A stretch of DNA of 64,000 bases from Paenibacillus sp. PCH8 (GTDB lineage Bacteria; Bacillota; Bacilli; Paenibacillales; Paenibacillaceae), in the NCBI RefSeq assembly GCF_002968835.1, contig NZ_PKQK01000001.1, positions 1,364,001 through 1,428,000 on the forward strand, written 5' to 3'. A program made the position numbers and the translations under genes. Under the pieces are notes generated by a model. That model ran no database searches and had not been told where the DNA came from. It saw only the letters and a list, made by a program, of their open reading frames with translations. Each line of letters begins with the position of its first letter. Positions within the stretch are counted from its first letter, which is position 1. Shown here in pieces: positions 59,371 through 64,000 of this stretch.

Positions 59371-61842
59371 TTGAAAACGAATGCTACTAAAAACAAAAAC
59401 ACGAAAAGACTGTTCACTGCTGCTCTAGGTTTGGTCGTTCTGACAAGTTCCATGGCACCGGGCGCTGCGCTTGCAGCACAAAATAATGACACCGTTGCAT
59501 TACCGAAAGAACCGGCATGGGGCTACTTCGTAGATACGTACAAGAATAATAAGCCTGACAATATGACTGTAAATAGCAATCCGGCGATTGGAACCCTGTC
59601 CAAGTTTCTGGATCTGTGGACGCCAGGAGACTCTTGGGATAATGGGAAGAAACTGAACAGTGCTGTGCTGGACTACAACATTGATTATGTAGCACAGCGC
59701 GCACAGACACGCTCCAAAGCGGATGAAGATGCTGCATACTATACGGATCGTACCAATCAATCGTATGGCGCAGTAGAGGGTTTGGGGAAACTTTCAGGCG
59801 TATACCGTGAGCAATCAGGTACATTTACGTCCATTGCAGGCATTCCGGCAGACGCTGCTACAACCAAGTATTCAGACAAAAATGACTCGAATAAAGCAGG
59901 GGATTCCAATTCCGAGCTTGGTAAAATGGTTGATTTGGTAGGTAAAGTTCGCGGTGATTATGCTTCAACCCAACAGGCGAAAAAGTTCTACCAATACATG
60001 CGTCCGTTCCGCTGGAAGGATGAATCAGTCATCGTACCTTCACTGGTTGCAGTGCAAAGTAGCAATCCAGCCACAGATGGCGGCTTCCCGAGTGGACATA
60101 CGAACGCCTCCTATCTTGCTGCACTGGCACTGGCCTATTCTGTTCCTGAGCGATTCCAGGAGCTCGTGACACGTGCTTCGGAAATGGGTGACGACCGGAT
60201 CGTAGCCGGAATGCACTCCCCTCTTGATGTTATGGGAGGCCGTGTACTGGCAACGGCGTTTGCGGCATCAGCATTGAATGATCCAGATAATACAGAATTG
60301 AAGAAACAAGCGTATGATCAGGCACACGATATACTTTTGAAAGAGACAGGTACAAGTAAGGATCGTTTCACAGATTATGCTAGAAACAAATCGGAATACA
60401 CTCAGCGTTTGACGTATGGCTTCCCGCAAATCGGTTCCACAACAGAGCCGGTACAAGTGCCTAAAGGTGCGGAAGTGCTGCTGGAAACGAGACAGCCTTA
60501 TCTGAACGATCAGCAACGCCGCGCTGTCCTGGCGACAACGGGTATTGCATCAGGTTATCCGGTACTGGATGATCCGGAAGGCTGGGGACGTCTGAATCTT
60601 TTTGCTGCGGCAGACGGTTATGGAGCATTCAACAACAACGTAACGGTGATCATGGATGCCAGCAAGGGAGGATTTCATGCCCTCGATACTTGGAAGAACA
60701 ACATCTCGGGAACAGGAAAGCTGACGAAAGAAGGCAATGGTACGTTGATGCTGCAAGGCAACAATGCGTATTCTGGTGGCACTGAGGTTAACGCAGGTAC
60801 ACTGGAAGGCGGAACATTGAGTGCTTTTGGTACCGGTAATGTAGTGAATAATGGAGGTACAGTTGCGGAGAATGTAGAGGGTCAATGGAACATTGAAGGT
60901 GACTTTACACAAGCAGCTAACGGAACGCTGGAACTTAACGTAAGTAGTACTAATGATGTGCTTAACGTAAAGGGTGCGTTGAACGCGAATGGTAAGTTGC
61001 AAGTGAATTTTGATAACAGTTATGTACCTGCTCAGGGTATGATTACACTTGTCAGCCATGGTGCTCACAAGCAAAACGGCAAATTTGCTTCTGTAGAGGT
61101 AAGTGGTCTGCCAAGTCAATTCAACACAGAGGTAGTGTATCAGAACGATCGGATTGCCCTGGCGGTTACGGATACAACCAATCCGGGTACTGCTCAGCCT
61201 AATCCGTTCAAATCGGGTGTAACAAGTCAGGAAAATGTGCTAAAAACAGTTAGCGAAGCTATTGCAGCAACGAAAAATGAGCAGCTGGCCATGAGCGATA
61301 TTGCGAGTCACTGGGCGAACAAAAACATTAACGTAGCGCTGAAATTGCGTGTGGTTAACGGATACGAGAATGGTTCGTTCCGTCCTAATGCACCTGTTAC
61401 CCGTGCAGAATTCACAGCGATGATTGCACGAGCTTTCGGTCTGGTTGAAAGCCCGACTGCAAACAGCTTCAAGGATTCAACTTCCAGCTGGGCTGCAGGT
61501 TACATTGGTGCCCTGGCTGATAAGGGTATCATCAGCGGTTATGCAGATGGAACCTTCAAGCCGAATGCGACCATCTCCCGTGCAGAGATGGTGACGATCA
61601 TTGCTCGTGTACTTGATCTGAATGCGATTGGGACGAGTGCACCAACTAATTTCAGCGATGTGAAGTCCGAAAACTGGGCTGCCGAAGCGATTGAACTGGC
61701 TTCCTCTGCTAATCTGATCCAAGGATCATCGACTTCTGAGTTCTCGCCTAACGGCAATTCTACTCGTGCCGAAGCAGTAACAATCATCATCCGTGCGCTG
61801 GAGAGCGATAGCTCCATTAAGGCACTTATTGAAGGATTGTAA
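59371..61842 (+). CDS. S-layer-anchored PAP2 acid phosphatase with autotransporter-type repeat
   Basis: An 824-residue exported protein. A signal peptide (about 1-37, ending ALAA) precedes a PAP2/class A acid phosphatase domain with the three motifs KKFYQYMRP (KX6RP), PSGHT and RIVAGMHSPLD (RX5HX3D). At about 435-480 there is an autotransporter-associated beta-strand repeat (KEGNGTLMLQGNNAYSGGT), then a beta-rich region, and three SLH domains at about 655-820 (HWANKNINVAL, WAAGYIGALADKGIISGY, NWAAEAIELAS). The TTG at 59371 with GGGAG upstream is preferred; an upstream ATG at 59296 would put 25 polar residues before the signal. It likely releases phosphate at the cell wall. Confidence 0.9.
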   Translation: MKTNATKNKNTKRLFTAALGLVVLTSSMAPGAALAAQNNDTVALPKEPAWGYFVDTYKNNKPDNMTVNSNPAIGTLSKFLDLWTPGDSWDNGKKLNSAVLDYNIDYVAQRAQTRSKADEDAAYYTDRTNQSYGAVEGLGKLSGVYREQSGTFTSIAGIPADAATTKYSDKNDSNKAGDSNSELGKMVDLVGKVRGDYASTQQAKKFYQYMRPFRWKDESVIVPSLVAVQSSNPATDGGFPSGHTNASYLAALALAYSVPERFQELVTRASEMGDDRIVAGMHSPLDVMGGRVLATAFAASALNDPDNTELKKQAYDQAHDILLKETGTSKDRFTDYARNKSEYTQRLTYGFPQIGSTTEPVQVPKGAEVLLETRQPYLNDQQRRAVLATTGIASGYPVLDDPEGWGRLNLFAAADGYGAFNNNVTVIMDASKGGFHALDTWKNNISGTGKLTKEGNGTLMLQGNNAYSGGTEVNAGTLEGGTLSAFGTGNVVNNGGTVAENVEGQWNIEGDFTQAANGTLELNVSSTNDVLNVKGALNANGKLQVNFDNSYVPAQGMITLVSHGAHKQNGKFASVEVSGLPSQFNTEVVYQNDRIALAVTDTTNPGTAQPNPFKSGVTSQENVLKTVSEAIAATKNEQLAMSDIASHWANKNINVALKLRVVNGYENGSFRPNAPVTRAEFTAMIARAFGLVESPTANSFKDSTSSWAAGYIGALADKGIISGYADGTFKPNATISRAEMVTIIARVLDLNAIGTSAPTNFSDVKSENWAAEAIELASSANLIQGSSTSEFSPNGNSTRAEAVTIIIRALESDSSIKALIEGL

Positions 61843-61885
61843 TAAAGATAGAACGAATTGAATAATTTTCATCAGGAAAAAGGGT

Positions 61886-61926
61886 GAGGCGGTTCGTGTA
61901 TACGAGCTGTCTCGTCTTTTTTTGTT
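61886..61926 (+). terminator. Terminator of the S-layer phosphatase gene
   Basis: A 12-bp stem with G-T pairs (GAGGCGGTTCGT / ACGAGCTGTCTC), GTAT loop, then GTCTTTTTTTG. Confidence 0.9.
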
Positions 61927-62030
61927 TTGTTATGAAGTGAGACGGATCTTGTCCTGCTGGAGAAGGTGATCTGGATAGTGGTATAATTTTCAATACATAA
62001 TATGATTGAATGAACGGGGAGGCAATTGGA

Positions 62031-62993
62031 ATGAGAGAAGATCTATTGGTTCAACTGGAAGCGTGGCACGAGGAAGACAAATACCTGGAGATTGTAGATG
62101 CAGTTCAGGAGCTTCCTGGAGACGTGAGGGATTATGAACTGGTTAATCACCTGGGCCGAGCGCTGAATAATCTGGAACGTTATGAAGAAGCCGTTGAGCA
62201 ATTCCTGACGGTGGCAGATGAGGGGGCAGACGACCCGCTCTGGCATTATCGAATTGGACTAGCTTACTATTATCTGGAGCAATACGATAATGCGCTACAT
62301 GCGTTCGAAAGAGCGGATCAGTTGGACCCTGGAGATGAAGACACCCTGGAATTTCTGGAGTGGATCCGAAACCAAGAAGAAGAGGAATCTGATTCCCCAT
62401 CTGAAGCTGGAGAAGAGAGCGATACCGAAACCGAAACGAACCCGGAATCCCGTGCAGAGATTGCGACGGTGCCCATCGTTCACGCTGATCCTGAGCCGGT
62501 ATCCGGTGAGTTCTGGAACGACAGTGAACAGGCATTGGAGCACTATGTGTCGGCTCTGCCAAGTGAGGGTCTCGTTGATTCGGTGGAGGAGCAATTGGTG
62601 TTCCGTCTTCCTGCTTCCTATATTGAGTTGATGAAGGTACATAATGGCGGAATTCCGTACAACCGCTATTTCCCTGTGACGGACGCAGACTCAGGAGCTA
62701 CAGAGTATATAGAAATCGAAGGCATACTAGGTATTGGGCGTGAGAAGCCTTACTCATTGTGCGGTACAGAGGGTAGCTGGACTCTGATTGAGCGTAATGG
62801 ATATCCCGAGATTGGCGTGGTTATTGCTGTGTCGCCATTGGCATCGGGAGTCGTGATGCTTGATTATCGCTCGTTTGGTAACGACGGGGAACCTGAAGTG
62901 GTCTATGTGGATAGGGAAAACCCCAAGATGACCATTTCGCTTGCACCGAATTTTGAGACGTTTATCCAAGGATTGATGAGACCGGAAGTCTAA
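62031..62993 (+). CDS. TPR-SUKH (SMI1/KNR4) protein
   Basis: A 320-residue cytoplasmic protein. Residues 1-115 form TPR helices (LVNHLGRALNNLERYEEAV, YRIGLAYYYLEQYDNAL, quoted in part), followed by an acidic Glu/Ser/Asp linker (about 115-150) and a SUKH domain (about 165-318: LVFRLPASYIELMKVHNGGIP, then LGIGREKPYS and the C-terminal VYVDRENPK). SUKH proteins often act as immunity proteins against contact-dependent toxins. No toxin gene is next to it. ATG at 62031 lies 9 bases after GGGGAGG. Confidence 0.85.
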   Translation: MREDLLVQLEAWHEEDKYLEIVDAVQELPGDVRDYELVNHLGRALNNLERYEEAVEQFLTVADEGADDPLWHYRIGLAYYYLEQYDNALHAFERADQLDPGDEDTLEFLEWIRNQEEEESDSPSEAGEESDTETETNPESRAEIATVPIVHADPEPVSGEFWNDSEQALEHYVSALPSEGLVDSVEEQLVFRLPASYIELMKVHNGGIPYNRYFPVTDADSGATEYIEIEGILGIGREKPYSLCGTEGSWTLIERNGYPEIGVVIAVSPLASGVVMLDYRSFGNDGEPEVVYVDRENPKMTISLAPNFETFIQGLMRPEV

Positions 62994-63057
62994 AGCTTTT
63001 CTTGAAGTAATCGGGGGGAAATCCGGTTCAAGCCACCCACTTCTGATTGATGAAGGA

Positions 63058-63111
63058 GCATAAGAGGTCGATTCTGCCATTGAGGATCGGCCTCTTATGC
63101 ATTTTTTTTTT
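63058..63111 (+). terminator. Terminator of the TPR-SUKH gene
   Basis: GCATAAGAGG-t-CGAT / ATCG-g-CCTCTTATGC with a 13-base loop and ten following T residues. Confidence 0.95.
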
Positions 63112-63307
63112 ACGGAATGATCGTACGGTCACTCAGATTCTGGAAGACATCCATAAACATCGCTCTCTTCTGGAGCAGGCCATGGACGTTATAATGGGCG
63201 TATAGATAGATACGGATCTGCTACAACGGCAAGAAGCTGTGAAAAGAAGAACGCTCCTTTCACAGCTTCATATGTCGTTCATTCAATAGATCCATTCATC
63301 ATATGGC
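63112..63307. other. Intergenic region with a coding remnant and an inverted repeat
   Basis: 63114-63206 is open and reads as a helical tail (RTVTQILEDIHKHRSLLEQA, then a stop), without a start or ribosome site, so it may be the end of a lost gene. At 63234-63268 a perfect 11-bp inverted repeat (AAGCTGTGAAA / TTTCACAGCTT) lies 40 bases beyond the DinB stop and may end that leftward transcript. Confidence 0.45.
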
Positions 63308-63805
63308 TTACGCCGGGAATCCGCCCCCTGGTGGCGGCCATGCGCCGTAGAAGCGACGAAGCAGAACAATCTCACCCAGATGATACGAGTTATGGGAAGC
63401 GATATTGCGCAGAAGTCCTGCCTTGGATTCACCTGGGAAATAGAGCAGTGGATCATCTAATTGTGCAGTTTCCGCAATGGCTACCGCCTGATCAATTCCA
63501 TCCAGAAATGCCTGGATATCCGCCTTCCACGTGTCTTCATCCTGTGGGCCTGTCTCCTCGGGCCAGCTCTCACTCACGTTAGCAGGGAGTTGCGGCTTGC
63601 GTCCTTCCAAGTGATCGAGCATGAATTGTTGCCAGTAATGCATGTGTTTCACCAACTGATAGATGGTATATGGCATCGCATCATGCGTGCGAGCAGCAAG
63701 TGTGACATCCATATCGGGTAGAGCACGGGCGATGCGGATATGACCGCGTTCCCCCACCAATGATTTGACAAGGGCTTGCCCAAAGCTTTGATTAGTATCT
63801 GACAT
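63308..63805 (-). CDS. DinB-family protein
   Basis: A 165-residue four-helix-bundle protein of the DinB/YfiT type, a family of thiol- or metal-dependent enzymes. The metal ligands would be the His residues in VKHMHYWQQ (about 50-58) and in NIASHNSYHLGEI (about 133-145). GAGGAAGG precedes the ATG. It is a single gene; the substrate is unknown. Confidence 0.88.
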   Translation of the reverse strand: MSDTNQSFGQALVKSLVGERGHIRIARALPDMDVTLAARTHDAMPYTIYQLVKHMHYWQQFMLDHLEGRKPQLPANVSESWPEETGPQDEDTWKADIQAFLDGIDQAVAIAETAQLDDPLLYFPGESKAGLLRNIASHNSYHLGEIVLLRRFYGAWPPPGGGFPA

Positions 63806-63923
63806 ATAGAACCTTCCTCTCTTCTAGACGGGATCTGTTAACCTGTCTTCTATTAAGTATTATACAATTAAATTGCTAGAAATTAAAAATAGGTAACAAG
63901 AACGTAAATACTTAAAATTCCTA

Positions 63924-63932
63924 TGATATAAT
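63924..63932 (+). promoter_or_regulatory. Extended -10 promoter of the right-edge response regulator
   Basis: TGATATAAT (extended -10 with a perfect TATAAT) with no good -35, about 46 bases before the GTG start. Confidence 0.55.
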
Positions 63933-63977
63933 AGTGAAAATAAATCTCAAGACCTCAGGGTCGAGGAGGAAGCTCCG

Positions 63978-64000
63978 GTGAAAGTGATATTGGTTGACGA
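63978..64000 (+). CDS. Start of a response regulator gene (truncated by the window)
   Basis: GTG at 63978 behind GAGGAGGAAG reads MKVILVD followed by the first two bases of an Asp codon, the receiver-domain N-terminus of LytTR or AraC-type regulators. It resembles the decayed regulator at 52409 (MRVILVDDE), and may be of the same subfamily. Only eight codons are visible. Confidence 0.6.

Noticed and set aside
1..64000. tRNA, rRNA and replication origin
   Set aside because: I looked for clover-leaf sequences with CCA ends, rRNA landmarks and DnaA-box clusters and saw none; a computed scan would be firmer.

Overview
The window is one contiguous stretch of a Gram-positive, low-to-mid GC genome that looks like Paenibacillus. 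The reasons are an S-layer (SLH) anchored enzyme, many large 7TM-DISM hybrid kinases, an AraC-type membrane sensor next to a solute-binding lipoprotein, TTG/GTG starts with strong AGGAGG ribosome sites, and an AraR-type arabinose operon. No rRNA, tRNA or CRISPR array was found.

Left arm (1-3.3 kb): the end of a PilZ-bearing polysaccharide synthase-like protein, a GT-C-like membrane protein, and a leftward OmpR-type response regulator.

Core of interest (3.5-23.7 kb): a rightward array of about 20 kb that reads as one biosynthetic system. In order it holds a solute-binding lipoprotein, an HlyD-type adaptor, a C39-peptidase ABC exporter and a second NHLM-type ABC exporter. Three nitrile-hydratase-like leader peptide (NHLP) precursors with GG cleavage sites follow, then a dicarboxylate/amino-acid symporter and a tandem-GNAT acyltransferase. 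Next come a fused ketosynthase/chain-length-factor-like protein, an acyl carrier protein, a ketoreductase and a degenerate SDR. It ends with a small cysteine-rich GG-leader peptide, an amino-acid-type binding lipoprotein and a dual-kinase hybrid sensor. I see no YcaO, radical SAM or lanthionine synthetase. My reading is a ribosomal lipopeptide pathway: a small type II fatty-acid/polyketide line makes an acyl chain, the GNAT attaches it to the peptide, and the C39 exporter cuts at GG and exports it. This resembles selidamides and goadvionins in concept but has its own dissociated KS-CLF line.

Arabinose block (23.7-29.5 kb): leftward araR, then a kinase, araD and araA, with AraR-like operators and a duplicated repeat between araD and araA. 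A group II intron sits just behind the araA terminator (29.57-31.49 kb), followed by an AAC(3)-family acetyltransferase and a membrane diguanylate cyclase.

Accessory block (34.6-41.6 kb): a very AT-rich leftward restriction-modification module (controller, putative endonuclease, adenine methylase), a helical-repeat protein, a WXG100-type polymorphic toxin with an AT-rich toxin end and likely immunity gene, and a small lipoprotein.

Metal transport (41.9-47.1 kb): a five-gene NikABCDE/Cnt-like ABC transporter behind two Zur-like boxes. Then mqo, a hybrid kinase whose adjacent response regulator is decayed, a TerD-like protein, a solute-binding lipoprotein with its AraC-type sensor, an S-layer acid phosphatase, a TPR-SUKH protein, DinB, and the start of another response regulator at the right edge.
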